The notes: generated by a model not told the origin, from the letters alone. A DNA stretch of 64,000 nt from Rariglobus hedericola (GCF_007559335.1 NZ_VMBG01000004.1:90241-154240), one strand, 5' to 3'; shown: positions 46,415-57,284, counted from the stretch's first letter. A program made the numbers and translations.

Positions 46415-49400
46415 ATGAAACGCAAATTTGACCATCCCGCCCCGTCCGAACGCGAGCTGACCGGCCCGAAATACTGGCGCAGCCTCGACGAACTCGCCGA
46501 GACTCCCGGCTTCAAGGCCCAGGCCGAACGCGAATTCCCCGCGGACGCCTCGAACTTGAACGGCGTTGACCGCCGCCAGTTCTTCAAGCTCATGGCCGCT
46601 TCCTTCGCCCTTGGTGGCGTGGGCCTCGCCGCCGGCTGCCGCCGCCCCGAGAAGCATATCCTCCCTTACGGCAAGTCCGTCGAGGAAGTGATCCCGGGTC
46701 TGCCGCTCTACTTTGCCTCGTCGATGCCGACGCGCAAGGGAGCCGTCCCGATCCTGGCCGAGACCCATCAGGGCCGTCCGACCAAGATCGAGGGTAATCC
46801 GACCTACGCCGCCTTCGGTGGCGCCACCAACGCGTTCGTGCAGGCCTCGGTGCTCGACCTCTATGATCCGGATCGCTCCACGGTTTCGACCGTGAAGGGT
46901 GCGGGCGTCAGCCAGGCCGCTGTGCAGGATCTTCTCGCGAAGATCGGCACCAACGCTGCAGCCGATGCCGGTGCGAGCCTTGCTTTCCTGGCCGGTCAGT
47001 CCGGTTCGCCGACGCGCGCCGCTCTGGTCGCCGGTCTGCGCAAGAAGTTTCCCAAGGCCATCTGGGCCGAATACGAAGCCGCTCAGGATGAGGTTTCCGC
47101 TTCCGCCGCCCAGGCCGCCTTCGGCCAGAGCGTCAAGCCGATCTACCAGCTCGCCAAGGCCAAGCGCATCGTTTCGATCGACGCTGATTTCTTCCACGCC
47201 GAGTCCAACTCGCTCTACTACACCCGCGAGTTCACCAAGGGTCGCAAGGTCGTCAAAAAAGACGATGCGATGAACCGTCTTTATTCGATCGAGAGCGGTT
47301 TCTCGCTCGTTGGTTCGATGGCTGATCACCGCCTGCGTCTCGCGAGCAGCCACATGCTGGCCTTCGCCGCCGCACTGGCCGGCAAGGTGAGCGGTGACTC
47401 GACGTTTGATGCCCTTTCACAGGGTCTCAATTTCAAGGATCAGGACAAATGGCTCGATGCCTGCGCCGCCGACCTCCGCGCCCACAAGGGTGAGAGTGTC
47501 ATCATCGCCGGCAGCCATCTGCCTCCGCAGGTTCACGCCATCGCCTATGCGTTGAACGTAGTCCTCGGCAACGTGGGTAAGACGGTCGACTTCGTCGCGA
47601 TCCCCGCTGGCAACACCGCGACCATCTCCACGCTCGCCTCCGCCATGAAAGCCGGCTCCGTCAAGACGCTGGTCATCCTCGGCGGCAATCCCGTCTATGA
47701 TGCGCCCGCCGATCTCGGTTTTGCCGAGTTGATCAAGAGCGTGCCCGATGTTGTTCGCTACGGCTACTACGTTGACGAGACCTCGGTCGTCTCCGGCACG
47801 CATATCCACGCCGCTCATTATCTCGAGTCGTGGGGCGACGCCCGCACGGCCGATGGCACCATCGTGCCGGTTCAGCCGATGATTCAGCCCCTGTTCAACG
47901 GTCTCACTGAGATCGAAGTTCTGGCCCGCATCTCAGGCGAAAGCGTAACCGATCCTTACACACAGGTTTACAACACCATCACGACCCTCATCGGTGGTGG
48001 CAACGCCGACCATGTGTTCCGCCAGTTCCTTCACGACGGCGTGCTTCAAGGCACCGCTTACAAGAAGTCGATCGTGCGCTTCAACGCCGGTGGCCTCGCC
48101 CCGATCTTCGCCCTCGCGCCGAAGTTCACCGAGCTCTCCGCTGAAAACCTCGAAGTGCGTTTCACCTTCGACGCGAAGGTCGATGACGGCCGCTTCGCCA
48201 ACAACGGCTGGCTGCAGGAGTGCCCTGATCCGATCACCAAGATCTCTTGGGACAACGCCATCCTGATCAGCCCGCGCCTCGGCAAACACCTTAAGATCGA
48301 TCCGGAAGGCTCCGTCCTCCAGGTCGCTCGTAAGGAAAATGCCCACTTCAAGCAGGGCAAGGAGCAGGCCTTCATCGGTGAAGTCACCCTTAACGGTGTC
48401 ACCGTCCGTGGTCCTCTGCACATCCAGCCGGGTCTTTCCAACTTCACGATCGTCCTCCCGCTCGGCTACGGTCGCACGGTTTCCGGTCGCGTGGGCAAGG
48501 GAGTCGGCCACAACTTCTACCCGCTGCGCACGACCAGCGGCATGGCCTTCGCCACCGGCGCCACGCTCAAGGTCACGTCGGAAGTCTACGCCCTCGCCAA
48601 CACCCAGGAACACTGGTCGATGGAAGGTCGCGAAATCGTCCGCGAAGAAAACTTCAAGGAAGACGGCACCACCGATCTCGGTTTCGTCAACAAGTTCGGC
48701 ACCGAGTCTCACGCCCCGTCCAACCTCGGCGAAGAAGACTCCATTCAGGCTCTCGCCGCGTTGTCCCCCGAGGATCGCGCCAAGCGCAAGGCGATCATCG
48801 CCGTCGAGACGCCGCGCGGTCAGTCGCTCTACGATCACCCTGATTTCAAGGGCACCCACCAGTGGGGTATGTCGATCGATCTCAACACGTGCATCGGCTG
48901 CAACGCCTGTATCATCGCGTGCCAGGCCGAGAACAACATCCCCATCGTCGGCAAGGACCAGGTCCTCCGCGGTCGTGAGATGCACTGGATCCGCCTCGAT
49001 CGCTACTACTCCGATGGCAACATCGAAGGTGCGGCGTTCGGTGGCGAAGGCAACAAAGTCATCCCCGAGGATCCGCAAGTTTCCCTCCAGCCCGTGGCCT
49101 GCCAACACTGCGAACTCGCCCCGTGCGAAATCGTGTGCCCGGTCAATGCCACAGTCCATGATGACGATGGCCTCAACACGATGGCCTACAACCGTTGCAT
49201 CGGCACGCGTTACTGCGCGAACAACTGCCCTTACAAGGTTCGCCGTTTCAACTTCTTCGACTGGAACAAGCGTTCCATCGACGAGCTTTACATGGGACCG
49301 CTCGGCCAGTCCGGCATGCCCGAACTCGTCAAGATGGTGAAGAACCCGGACGTCACCGTGCGTATGCGCGGCGTGATGGAGAAGTGCACCTATTGCGTGC

Positions 49401-49843
49401 AGCGTATCCAGCAGGCCAAGATCAAGCAGAAGGTGAAGGCCGGTGCCTCCAGCGACGTCGAGATTCCCGACGGCACGATCAAGACGGCCTGCCAACAGGT
49501 TTGCCCTGTCGATGGCGTCAGCTTCGGCAATATCAAGGATCCGACCAGCGCTGTCTCCAAGGCCAAGGCTCAGGAGCAGGATTACGCGCTCCTCGGTTAC
49601 CTCAATGTGCGCCCCCGCACCACCTACCTCGGCAAGCTGCGCAACCCGAATCCGGCGATGCCCGATTACGCTGCGCTCCCGCTCAGCCGCACCGAATACG
49701 AAAAGAAGAACAACCCGCACTTTGGCCACGAGCCCGCCCACGGTGGCGAGTCCGGTCACGGTGAACACGCCCCGGAGGGCGAGAAGAAGGAAGGCCACTC
49801 CTCTTTCTTCAAAGGTAACAAGCTCTTCGGAGGACTCAGCTAA
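46415..49843 (+). CDS. actB: Alternative complex III molybdopterin-like/Fe-S subunit, ActB
   Basis: 1142 residues. A twin-arginine motif ([10 protein letters not shown]) sits internally at about residue 53, preceded by the conserved MKRKFDHP...YWRSLDEL segment. The large B1 domain resembles molybdopterin oxidoreductases without the usual Mo-binding Cys, and the C-terminal B2 domain has four iron-sulfur motifs: [38 protein letters not shown] and CTYCVQR...CQQVCP. The His/Glu-rich tail is variable. It overlaps actC as TAATG. Confidence 0.95.
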   Translation: MKRKFDHPAPSERELTGPKYWRSLDELAETPGFKAQAEREFPADASNLNGVDRRQFFKLMAASFALGGVGLAAGCRRPEKHILPYGKSVEEVIPGLPLYFASSMPTRKGAVPILAETHQGRPTKIEGNPTYAAFGGATNAFVQASVLDLYDPDRSTVSTVKGAGVSQAAVQDLLAKIGTNAAADAGASLAFLAGQSGSPTRAALVAGLRKKFPKAIWAEYEAAQDEVSASAAQAAFGQSVKPIYQLAKAKRIVSIDADFFHAESNSLYYTREFTKGRKVVKKDDAMNRLYSIESGFSLVGSMADHRLRLASSHMLAFAAALAGKVSGDSTFDALSQGLNFKDQDKWLDACAADLRAHKGESVIIAGSHLPPQVHAIAYALNVVLGNVGKTVDFVAIPAGNTATISTLASAMKAGSVKTLVILGGNPVYDAPADLGFAELIKSVPDVVRYGYYVDETSVVSGTHIHAAHYLESWGDARTADGTIVPVQPMIQPLFNGLTEIEVLARISGESVTDPYTQVYNTITTLIGGGNADHVFRQFLHDGVLQGTAYKKSIVRFNAGGLAPIFALAPKFTELSAENLEVRFTFDAKVDDGRFANNGWLQECPDPITKISWDNAILISPRLGKHLKIDPEGSVLQVARKENAHFKQGKEQAFIGEVTLNGVTVRGPLHIQPGLSNFTIVLPLGYGRTVSGRVGKGVGHNFYPLRTTSGMAFATGATLKVTSEVYALANTQEHWSMEGREIVREENFKEDGTTDLGFVNKFGTESHAPSNLGEEDSIQALAALSPEDRAKRKAIIAVETPRGQSLYDHPDFKGTHQWGMSIDLNTCIGCNACIIACQAENNIPIVGKDQVLRGREMHWIRLDRYYSDGNIEGAAFGGEGNKVIPEDPQVSLQPVACQHCELAPCEIVCPVNATVHDDDGLNTMAYNRCIGTRYCANNCPYKVRRFNFFDWNKRSIDELYMGPLGQSGMPELVKMVKNPDVTVRMRGVMEKCTYCVQRIQQAKIKQKVKAGASSDVEIPDGTIKTACQQVCPVDGVSFGNIKDPTSAVSKAKAQEQDYALLGYLNVRPRTTYLGKLRNPNPAMPDYAALPLSRTEYEKKNNPHFGHEPAHGGESGHGEHAPEGEKKEGHSSFFKGNKLFGGLS

Positions 49844-51300
49844 TGGCCGCCCACGCACATTCCACCGCCGCCCAGCCGGCCATCCTTAACGAGGTCAAAC
49901 CGACTCCGTTCCCCCGCGCCACTCTGGTTGAAAACAACCGGAGCTTTGGCTGGGTGACGGACAAGATCTCCGGTATCATCGAAGGCAAGACCCCCACGTG
50001 GTGGTGGGTCTGCTTCGTCCTCGCCTGCTGCGTGGCGTCCTTCACGGTCGCCGGCATCACCTACCTCGTTTCGACGGGCGTCGGTGTCTGGGGCCACGCC
50101 AACCCGGTCAACTGGGCCTGGGACATCGTGAACTTCGTGTTCTGGATCGGTATCGGTCACGCCGGCACGCTGATCTCCGCGATCTTGTGCTTGCTGCGCC
50201 AGAAGTGGCGCACCTCGATCAATCGCGCCGCCGAGGCCATGACGATTTTTGCCGTGGTTTGCGCCGGTATCTTCCCGGTGTTCCACGTCGGTCGCGTCTG
50301 GTTCGCTTGGTATCTGTTCCCGATCCCGAACAGCAACGACATCTGGCAGAACTATCGTTCGCCGCTCGAGTGGGACGTGTTCGCCGTCTCGACCTACGGA
50401 ACGGTGTCCGTGCTGTTCTGGTATGTCGGTCTGCTCCCTGACTTGGCCGTCCTCCGCGACCGCTTCTTCAAAGCCGGCAACAAGGTTCGCTCGTTCTGCT
50501 ACGGTTTCTTCGCCCTCGGCTGGCGCGGTTCCAACCGCCATTGGAGCAACTACGAGATGGCTTACCTGATCCTGGCCGGCGTTTCCACGCCGCTGGTGCT
50601 CTCGGTGCATACCATCGTGTCGTTCGACTTTGCCGTGTCGCTACTCCCGGGCTGGCACACCACGATCTTCCCTCCTTACTTCGTGGCCGGCGCTATTTTC
50701 TCCGGCTTCGGCATGGTGCTCACGCTGATGCTCCCGCTGCGCGCCATTTATGGTCTGCAGGACCTGATCACGCAGTATCACATCGACTGTATGTGTAAGA
50801 TCGTTTTGGCGACGGGCACTATCGTGGGTTACGCCTACGGCATGGAGTTCTTCATCGCTTGGTATGGTGCGAACCCGAACGAAGGCTTCGCTTTCATCAA
50901 CCGTGCCTTCGGCCACTACGCTTGGGCCTACTGGATCATGATCAGCTGCAACGTCATCACGCCGCAGTTCTTCTGGTTCAAGAAAGTCCGCGAGAACACC
51001 TCGTTCGTCTGGATTCTTTCGATCTTCGTCAACGTCGGCATGTGGTTCGAGCGCTTCGTGATCATCGTCACGTCGCTGGCTCGCGACTTCCTCCCGTCCT
51101 CGTGGGGTTACTACAGCCCCTCGATCGTCGAAATCTTCACCTTCTTCGGCACCTTCGGCGTATTCAGCGTGTTGTTCCTCCTGTTCATCCGCTTCCTGCC
51201 CGTGATGCCTATGGCCGAAATCAAATCCGTCATGCCGCAGGCCGACGTCCATGGTCACGACGACCACGGGACCGACGCCCTCGCCAAGGCCCACCACTAA
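49843..51300 (+). CDS. actC: Alternative complex III NrfD-like membrane subunit, ActC
   Basis: 485 residues with about ten membrane helices of the NrfD/PsrC family. It carries the quinol-binding site facing the periplasm. Seen: [38 protein letters not shown] and [19 protein letters not shown] segments typical of ActC. A His-rich cytoplasmic tail follows the last helix. Start overlaps the actB stop. Confidence 0.95.
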   Translation: MAAHAHSTAAQPAILNEVKPTPFPRATLVENNRSFGWVTDKISGIIEGKTPTWWWVCFVLACCVASFTVAGITYLVSTGVGVWGHANPVNWAWDIVNFVFWIGIGHAGTLISAILCLLRQKWRTSINRAAEAMTIFAVVCAGIFPVFHVGRVWFAWYLFPIPNSNDIWQNYRSPLEWDVFAVSTYGTVSVLFWYVGLLPDLAVLRDRFFKAGNKVRSFCYGFFALGWRGSNRHWSNYEMAYLILAGVSTPLVLSVHTIVSFDFAVSLLPGWHTTIFPPYFVAGAIFSGFGMVLTLMLPLRAIYGLQDLITQYHIDCMCKIVLATGTIVGYAYGMEFFIAWYGANPNEGFAFINRAFGHYAWAYWIMISCNVITPQFFWFKKVRENTSFVWILSIFVNVGMWFERFVIIVTSLARDFLPSSWGYYSPSIVEIFTFFGTFGVFSVLFLLFIRFLPVMPMAEIKSVMPQADVHGHDDHGTDALAKAHH

Positions 51301-51324
51301 GTTCCAGCCGACGACCTACTGACC

Positions 51325-51858
51325 ATGTCTGCAAAATCTTACGGCCTGATCGCCACCTTCGAGACCACTCCTTCCGTTTACCACGCGGCGGAGCAGGTGC
51401 GCGATGCCGGCTACAAAAACTGGGACTGCATCACGCCGTTCCCTGTCCACGGACTCGACAAGGCCATGGGCCTTGGACGTTCCAAAGTTCCTCGTTTCTC
51501 GCTGTGCGGCGGCATCCTCGGTTTCACCACCGGTATGTCCCTGATCATCTACACGAGCTACTTCAACTATCCGTTGATTGTGGGCGGCAAGCCCTACTTC
51601 AGCCCGTTGTTCGCCTTCCCGGTGTCCTACGAGCTCACCATTCTTTTCACCGCGTTCGCGACCATCGGCGGCATGTTGTTCCTCAACGGCCTCCCGATGC
51701 ATTACCACCCGGTGCTTAAGAGCGACAAAATCCTCTCCGGCATGGACGACAAATTTCACATCGTGATCGAGTCCAGCGACCCCAAATTTAACCTCGCCCA
51801 GACCAAGGCCCTGCTCGAGAAGGCCGGCGGCAAAGACATCCAGGAGCTGGAAGCCTAA
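51325..51858 (+). CDS. actD: Alternative complex III subunit ActD (DUF3341)
   Basis: 177 residues. N-terminal soluble domain beginning SYGLIATFETTPSVYHAAEQVRDAGY, typical of DUF3341, then two membrane helices (about 65-85 and 100-120) and a short soluble end. A structural subunit without cofactors in known complexes. It lies between actC and actE, three bases before the latter. Confidence 0.93.
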   Translation: MSAKSYGLIATFETTPSVYHAAEQVRDAGYKNWDCITPFPVHGLDKAMGLGRSKVPRFSLCGGILGFTTGMSLIIYTSYFNYPLIVGGKPYFSPLFAFPVSYELTILFTAFATIGGMLFLNGLPMHYHPVLKSDKILSGMDDKFHIVIESSDPKFNLAQTKALLEKAGGKDIQELEA

Positions 51859-51861
51859 GCC

Positions 51862-52512
51862 ATGCGTTACGTTTATCTCATCATCTTCTTCGTCGTGGTG
51901 CTGTCGGTTTCCATCCTCGGATTCCGCGGCTCCCTCTCGACTCGTTCGCCGCTTGAGGTGTTCCCCGACATGGATCACCAGGCCAAATACAAGCCGCAGG
52001 CCGAGTCCAAGTTCTTCGCCGACGGCCGTGCCGATCGCCCCCGTGCCGCCGGCACGGTTGCGTATGGTCGCACCGTCGATGCCCCCGACGCTCATTTCCT
52101 CAAGGCCGACACCGTCCTGTTCGAAGGCAAGGATTCCAAGGGTGCCTGGGTCGCCGGTTATCCGTCCGCGGTGACCATCGATCCTTCCAAGCTCCTTGAG
52201 CGCGGCCAGGATCGTTACACCATCTACTGCGCACCCTGCCACGGTGCGGTCGGCGATGGTAATGGCATCACCAAACAATACGGTATGGGCGCCACGCCCA
52301 CCTACCACGACGAGCGTCTTCGCACCGTCGCCAACGGCGAACTTTTCAACGTCATCACCCACGGCAAGGGCAACATGCTTTCCTATGCGGACAAACTTTC
52401 CGCTGAAGATCGCTGGGCGGTCATCGCCTACGTCCGCGCCCTCCAGCGCGCCGCCCACGCCACCGCCGCGGATGTTCCCCCCGGCCATAAATCCGAGCTT
52501 GGTATCAAATGA
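51862..52512 (+). CDS. actE: Alternative complex III monoheme cytochrome c, ActE
   Basis: 216 residues. N-terminal hydrophobic segment (a lipidation Cys is not seen), then DMDHQAKYKPQAES, which is characteristic of ActE, and a single CAPCHG heme site at about residue 128; the Met ligand is probably in GNMLSYAD. It passes electrons out of the complex. Its stop overlaps actF by four bases. Confidence 0.93.
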   Translation: MRYVYLIIFFVVVLSVSILGFRGSLSTRSPLEVFPDMDHQAKYKPQAESKFFADGRADRPRAAGTVAYGRTVDAPDAHFLKADTVLFEGKDSKGAWVAGYPSAVTIDPSKLLERGQDRYTIYCAPCHGAVGDGNGITKQYGMGATPTYHDERLRTVANGELFNVITHGKGNMLSYADKLSAEDRWAVIAYVRALQRAAHATAADVPPGHKSELGIK

Positions 52513-53795
52513 GCACTCACGCTGCCACCGCGCCCGCGGCTCTCTCTTCTGAATCGAAATCGTCGTCCTGCGCCTGCTCCGGCAAGGCGCTCGTTGTCGG
52601 CATCGCCGGCATCATCCTGACGATTATCGGTCTATTCGTGTCCGACGGACACGCCGTCGCCCTTTCGTGGCTGGTCGGCGTCACCTTCTGGACTGCCATC
52701 GCCATCGGCATGCTGATGCTGGTGATGATCCACCACATCCTCGACGCCTCGTGGTCGGTGGTGCTCCGCCGCCAGTTCGAACATGGTCTCGCCGCCTTCC
52801 CGTGGCTGGCCCTGTTGTTCTCGCCGCTCGTGATCGTTTCGCTGACAGGAACGCACGACTACATCTGGCACTGGATGAATCCCGATTACGTCATCCACGG
52901 CGGCCACACGGTCGGGCACGACCCGCTCTACGTGAAAAAGGCCGGTTTCTTGAATATCCCCATGTTCATCGCGATGACCGCTCTCTGCTTCATCGTCTGG
53001 ATCTGGCTCTCCGCCCGTCTTCGCAAGGCCTCCTTCAGCCAAGATGCCGATGGCGACCTCAAGTGGACGTTCATGAACCGCAAGACCGCCGCCTTTGGTC
53101 TCGCCCTCGGCGCCGTCACCCTGACGCTCGCCTCGATCTACTGGATCAAGAGCCTCGAGTATCACTGGTTCTCCACGATGTTCGGCGTGTGGTTCTTCGC
53201 CAACTGCGTGCGCGGAGCCCTTTCGATCGGCGTGCTCTGGATGCTGCACCTCTACAAGCGCGGCGACCTCAAGGGCATCTTGAACACCAACCACCTTTAC
53301 TCCGCGGGCATGCTCATCTTCGCCTTCACGGTGTTCTGGGCCTACGTGACGTTCTCCCAATACTTCCTGATCTGGAACGCCAACGTTCCCGAGGAAACCT
53401 TCTGGTATAACCTCCGTGAAATCACGAAAGAGGGCGCTCCGAGCCAGTGGAAATACGTCGGCATGTTCATCCTGTTCGGCCACTTCCTGGCCCCGTTCCT
53501 CTACCTGCTTTCCTACAAGAACAAGATCGTTCACAGCCGCATCAAGCCGATCGTGATCTGGATCCTTTTCGTCATCGTCATAGACCTGATCTACAACATC
53601 GCTCCCGCCCTCAAGGCCGACCACGGCCATGGCGATCCGTTGCCTTTCCTGTCCCTCAACCTTCTCTGGACCGCCACCTCGATCATTGGCGTGGGCGGCG
53701 TATTCTTCTGGGCCTATTTGAAGAGCTTCCCCAAGGCCAAGCTCATCCCGATCCGCGATCCGCGCATCACTGAATGCCTCACGCACCATGAGTGA
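52509..53795 (+). CDS. actF: Alternative complex III NrfD-like subunit, ActF
   Basis: 428 residues with about ten membrane helices, related to ActC. It opens with a Ser/Ala-rich segment and a helix, then AIGMLMLVMIHHILDASWSVVLRRQFE, typical of ActF. In known structures it lacks a quinone site and may take part in proton movement. It overlaps the next gene by eight bases. Confidence 0.92.
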   Translation: MSTHAATAPAALSSESKSSSCACSGKALVVGIAGIILTIIGLFVSDGHAVALSWLVGVTFWTAIAIGMLMLVMIHHILDASWSVVLRRQFEHGLAAFPWLALLFSPLVIVSLTGTHDYIWHWMNPDYVIHGGHTVGHDPLYVKKAGFLNIPMFIAMTALCFIVWIWLSARLRKASFSQDADGDLKWTFMNRKTAAFGLALGAVTLTLASIYWIKSLEYHWFSTMFGVWFFANCVRGALSIGVLWMLHLYKRGDLKGILNTNHLYSAGMLIFAFTVFWAYVTFSQYFLIWNANVPEETFWYNLREITKEGAPSQWKYVGMFILFGHFLAPFLYLLSYKNKIVHSRIKPIVIWILFVIVIDLIYNIAPALKADHGHGDPLPFLSLNLLWTATSIIGVGGVFFWAYLKSFPKAKLIPIRDPRITECLTHHE

Positions 53796-54090
53796 TTCCA
53801 CGAAAACTCCTTCCTCGTCCGGCTCCTTGCTGACGGTTGCGGCCGCCATCGGTGGCTTCGCGATCTTCGCACTGATCGTCTTCATCGCCTACCTGCCGAA
53901 GAAGCCCGATCCGCTCCCCGACGGCGTTCGCACGCCCGAGCAGCGCAAGGCCGCTCTTGCCGATCTGCGCGCCAAAGAAAAGGCCGCCGCCACCAGCTAC
54001 GGCTGGGTTGACCAGAATGCCGGCATCGTTCGCATTCCGATCGACGAAGCCGTCGCAATCACGATCAAGGAGATCAACGCCAAGAAGTGA
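53788..54090 (+). CDS. Small single-helix membrane protein of the act operon
   Basis: 100 residues. One membrane helix at about 14-36, then a conserved-looking soluble part with TSYGWVDQNAGIVRIPIDEAV, a phrase common to small proteins placed between complex III and oxidase genes. It starts inside the end of actF. It may be an accessory subunit linking the complex to the CcoN-like protein; no cofactor motif. Confidence 0.75.
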   Translation: MSDSTKTPSSSGSLLTVAAAIGGFAIFALIVFIAYLPKKPDPLPDGVRTPEQRKAALADLRAKEKAAATSYGWVDQNAGIVRIPIDEAVAITIKEINAKK

Positions 54091-54168
54091 TTCCACCGGC
54101 GGCTCAGCAGGCCTTTGTGCCTCGCGACCGCCGGTTCCTCTATTTCGTTTTCCGGCTTAAACCCAACG

Positions 54169-55638
54169 ATGGCCAAAGATCCCAGTCCCTCCTCCGAGCT
54201 GACGCCCGAACGCGCCTCCCCGCATTCGGCCGAAGCCCCTGTCATTGACGCTTCGCTGCGCACTCCGCTGGTCGTTCTCATCGGCTCCGCGCTTGTGTGG
54301 CTGCTGATCGCCAGCGTGCTCGGCCTCGTGTCGGCGTGGAAACTCCACACTCCCGCGTTTCTCGATAGCTGCGAATTTCTGACTTACGGCCGCATCCAGC
54401 CTGCGCAAAGCAACGCCTTTATCTACGGCTGGAGCTTCAACGCCGCGTTCGCAGTCAGCCTCTGGCTCATGGCCCGCCTTTCGCGCGGCGCGCTGCCCGG
54501 CTGCGGCGTGCTCTTGATTGGCACCTTGTTCTGGAATGCCGGCGTCACCCTCGGCATCGGTGGCATCCTGACGGGCTTCTCCACCTCCATTGAATGGCTC
54601 GAACTGCCCGGTTTCGCGACGCCGCTCCTCCTCGTTGCCTACGCCTTGATTGCCGCCTGGACCCTGGTGGTTTTCCGCGCCGGTCGTTCCCATGAGATTT
54701 ACGCGTCGCAATGGTATATCTTTGCCGCGCTGTTTTGGTTCCCTTGGATCTACTCCATCGCGCAGGTGATGTTGGTGTTCTCGCCCGTGCGCGGCACCGT
54801 TCAGTCGGTTGTGCAGGCTTGGTTCGCCTCGAACTTGTTTCTGCTCTGGTTCGCCTCGATCGCACTGGCGGCCATCTATTATTTTCTGCCCAAGCTGCTC
54901 CTTAAGCCGGTCTCCAACTACTACCTCGCTTCCCTCAGCTTCTGGTGGTTCGCCGTGTTTGGCAGCTGGGCCGGTATCTCCCGCCTGATCGGCGGACCGG
55001 TTCCCGCTTGGGTGCAAACCGTGGGTGCGGCCGCCAGCTTCATGCTCATCGTGCCCTTGGTCATTCTTTGGATGAACTTCTTTGGCACGCTTTCCAACCG
55101 CTGGTCCTCGCTCAAAGGTGACATCACCCTTCGTTTCATGGGCTTTGGCATCGTGGCGTTCATGCTCGTGCTCGCCGTCTGGGTTCTGGGTGCTCTCCAC
55201 GGCGTCGCCGCCATTACGCAGTTCACCTATGTCACCGTCGCCGAGGCGCAACTCGGCCTCTATGGCTTCTTCAGCATGGTCGTGTTTGGTGCCCTCTATT
55301 ACATCGTGCCCCGCGTGCTCAACACCTCGTGGGCCAGCAAGCCGCTGATCGGTCTCCATTTCACGGCGTCCGCGGTCGGTGTGGTGCTGCTCGTCGGTTC
55401 GCTCGCTGTCGGTGGTATCAGCCAGGGTCGTCTGCTGGCCGATGCGAGCGTCGCCTTTGCCGACGTGACCAAGGCAACGCAGCCCTACCTTTTTGCCGCT
55501 AACATTGCCTTGGTGATTCTGGCCGTCGGCCAGCTTGCCTTTGCCCTTAACTTCTTCTGGACCCTGGGCCGTGCCGCTGCTCCCGCCGTGCGCTCTGCCA
55601 AAGACCTGCTGTCCGTCCAACCGGAGGCCGCCCGATGA
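54169..55638 (+). CDS. CcoN-like cbb3 oxidase subunit I lacking all metal ligands
   Basis: 489 residues from the ATG at 54169, with about 12 membrane helices. It aligns well with CcoN: TYGRIQPAQSNAFIYGWS, WFASNLFLLWFASIALAAIYYFLPK, SWAGISRLIGGPVPAWVQ, ITQFTYVTVAEAQLGLYGFFSMVVFGALYYIVPR. Every metal ligand is replaced. Against Pseudomonas stutzeri CcoN: H60 to Gln80, CuB His207 to Ser221, HisHis257/258 to Ser271-Arg272, heme b3 His to Glu359, heme b His to Gln361, and the cross-linked Tyr to Gly265. It cannot bind heme or copper in the usual way, so it should not reduce oxygen. It is probably a membrane scaffold for the two following cytochromes. The frame is intact and its stop overlaps the next gene by ATGA, so it is not a decayed pseudogene. 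Confidence 0.85.
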   Translation: MAKDPSPSSELTPERASPHSAEAPVIDASLRTPLVVLIGSALVWLLIASVLGLVSAWKLHTPAFLDSCEFLTYGRIQPAQSNAFIYGWSFNAAFAVSLWLMARLSRGALPGCGVLLIGTLFWNAGVTLGIGGILTGFSTSIEWLELPGFATPLLLVAYALIAAWTLVVFRAGRSHEIYASQWYIFAALFWFPWIYSIAQVMLVFSPVRGTVQSVVQAWFASNLFLLWFASIALAAIYYFLPKLLLKPVSNYYLASLSFWWFAVFGSWAGISRLIGGPVPAWVQTVGAAASFMLIVPLVILWMNFFGTLSNRWSSLKGDITLRFMGFGIVAFMLVLAVWVLGALHGVAAITQFTYVTVAEAQLGLYGFFSMVVFGALYYIVPRVLNTSWASKPLIGLHFTASAVGVVLLVGSLAVGGISQGRLLADASVAFADVTKATQPYLFAANIALVILAVGQLAFALNFFWTLGRAAAPAVRSAKDLLSVQPEAAR

Positions 55639-56360
55639 ATCGCGCTCCCTTTATCTTCCTCGGCGTTTTTTGCGCCCTCGCATTCTCCTTCGTCGGCCTC
55701 GTGCTGACCAACCAGCTTACCTACGGCTCCTTCACGACCCACGTCGATGAAGACGAGGGCAAGGCCTTCCCGCTGCAGTCCCCCGGTCTCGCCGCGCAAG
55801 GCAAGCTGGTCTATCAAGACCTCGGTTGCGTCGCGTGCCACACCCAGCAAGTCCGCCGTCCCGGTTTCGGTTCCGACACCGGTGAAGGCAGCCGTGGTTG
55901 GGGCGAACGCCAGAGCGTGGCCCGCGACTACTTGCGCGAGTCCCGCGTTCTCATTGGTTCGCAACGCGTGGGTCCCGACCTCCGTAATTTCGCTGCCCGT
56001 AAAAACGCCGCCGGCACCGAGCCGACCGCCGAGTCGCTTTATCACTACCTCTTCGATCCCACGCTTGTTTCGAAGGATTCGGCCATGCCCCGCTACGCTT
56101 TCCTCTTCAAGTCGCAGCAGATCCTCGGCGAGCCCTCCACCAAGGCGCTCAAGCTGACCGGCACTCACGCGGCCCAGCCCGGCTACGAAATTGTTCCCAC
56201 CGCCCGCGGCGAAGCACTCGTTGCCTATCTGCTGAGCCTCAAGGACACCTACGCGTATCCCGAGACCAAGAACGTTTACACGCCTCCCGCGCCCCAGAAG
56301 AAAGCCGGCGCCCCCCACGGAGAGACCAAGGTTGAAGAAAAGAAGGAGGGCCACCAATGA
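55635..56360 (+). CDS. CcoO-like membrane cytochrome c
   Basis: 241 residues. One N-terminal helix (about 8-28), then a CcoO-like monoheme domain: GKLVYQDLGCVACHTQQVR (CXXCH), the GWGERQSVARDYLRE and VGPDLRNFA segments, and SAMPRYAFLF with the Met ligand. The C-terminal tail is Lys/Pro/Glu-rich. In cbb3 oxidases CcoO passes electrons to CcoN; here the CcoN-like partner cannot accept them. Overlaps both neighbours by four bases. Confidence 0.88.
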   Translation: MNRAPFIFLGVFCALAFSFVGLVLTNQLTYGSFTTHVDEDEGKAFPLQSPGLAAQGKLVYQDLGCVACHTQQVRRPGFGSDTGEGSRGWGERQSVARDYLRESRVLIGSQRVGPDLRNFAARKNAAGTEPTAESLYHYLFDPTLVSKDSAMPRYAFLFKSQQILGEPSTKALKLTGTHAAQPGYEIVPTARGEALVAYLLSLKDTYAYPETKNVYTPPAPQKKAGAPHGETKVEEKKEGHQ

Positions 56361-57043
56361 GCGCCGATAAGAATAAAAATTTCTCCGCCGACCAGAACGG
56401 CGCATCCGACGAAAGCATCCAGAAGGTTCACTCCAAGCTGGTCAGCGAAAAGCCCGAGCCGAAAGAAGGCTACAAGGCGATGCCGCTGTTCCTGCTCGGG
56501 CTGGTCTCCGCGATGATCTTCGTCACGAGCATCTACGTGGTGCAGCACCGCGGCGGCTTCAGCCCGATGGTTTACGACGAACGCTTCGATCCCAAGACCG
56601 CCGCCGCCGGAGCGGGCAAAAAAGAACTCACGCCCGAGCAGATCATTGCTGCGGGTAAGAAGGCCTACCTGTCGGGCGGCGCCTGCGTCACTTGTCACCA
56701 GACCAACGGTCAGGGCGTCGCCGGCACCTATCCTCCGCTGGCCGGTTCCGAGTGGGTCCAGGGCAACGAAGAACGCGTCATTCGCATCGTGCTGCACGGC
56801 CTCAACGGCCCGCTCACGGTTCACGGACACACCTATAACAGCGCGATGCCAGCCTTCGGCAAAGTCGTTGGCGGTGGTTTCAACTGGAACGAAGAAAAGG
56901 TCGCCCAAGTGCTGACCTACGTCCGCCAAGAGTGGGGTAATACTTCTGCCCCGATCACCAAGGAAAAGGTGGCCGAGGTTCTCGCCGCCGAAAAAGCCCG
57001 CGCCAAACCCTGGACGCAGGGCGAGCTTGAAACCTTCAAGTAA
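56357..57043 (+). CDS. Membrane-anchored monoheme cytochrome c
   Basis: 228 residues. A charged cytoplasmic start, one helix (about 43-62), then a class I cytochrome c domain with CVTCHQTNGQG, PPLAGSEWV and a Met ligand probably in NSAMPAFG. It takes the CcoP position but has one heme instead of two. The gene ends the respiratory operon and is followed by a strong terminator. Confidence 0.88.
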   Translation: MSADKNKNFSADQNGASDESIQKVHSKLVSEKPEPKEGYKAMPLFLLGLVSAMIFVTSIYVVQHRGGFSPMVYDERFDPKTAAAGAGKKELTPEQIIAAGKKAYLSGGACVTCHQTNGQGVAGTYPPLAGSEWVQGNEERVIRIVLHGLNGPLTVHGHTYNSAMPAFGKVVGGGFNWNEEKVAQVLTYVRQEWGNTSAPITKEKVAEVLAAEKARAKPWTQGELETFK

Positions 57044-57068
57044 GCCTTCTGCGCCAGACGCCAGTCAC

Positions 57069-57100
57069 AAAAAAGCCCGACCTCAACAGGTCGGGCTTTT
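57069..57100 (+). terminator. Terminator of the respiratory operon
   Basis: AAAAGCCCGACCT and AGGTCGGGCTTTT arms with a four-base loop; strong and usable on both strands. Confidence 0.93.
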
Positions 57101-57198
57101 CGTTTCGAAGGTAAGGCAAAGCGGAGGGAAGGGGAGCGCGGGCAATATGCCGCTTTGATTAAATAAATATACCTTGGGCAAAGGTCCAAGCCGCTTGC

Positions 57199-57284
57199 GC
57201 CCTAAGCAGCCGGAGAGCGGCAAAGTTGCCGCTCGACCGATTGTGCATCCGCATTCAGATCATTGCTGTAACGACTGGTTGGGC
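57199..57284 (-). repeat. attC1, terminal and degenerate
   Basis: The right core GTTGGGC (57278-57284) and a GCTGTAACGACTG segment match other sites, but the left part is unrelated: a GAGCGGCAA/TTGCCGCTC hairpin and only a GCCCTAA at 57199. It marks the far end of the array. Confidence 0.5.

Noticed and set aside
47933..49858. 641-codon minus-strand frame opposite actB
   Set aside because: Shadow frame caused by codon bias; actB with its iron-sulfur motifs is certain.
54169..55638. Annotation as a working cbb3 oxidase catalytic subunit
   Set aside because: None of the heme or copper ligand histidines is present, so catalytic function is not supported.
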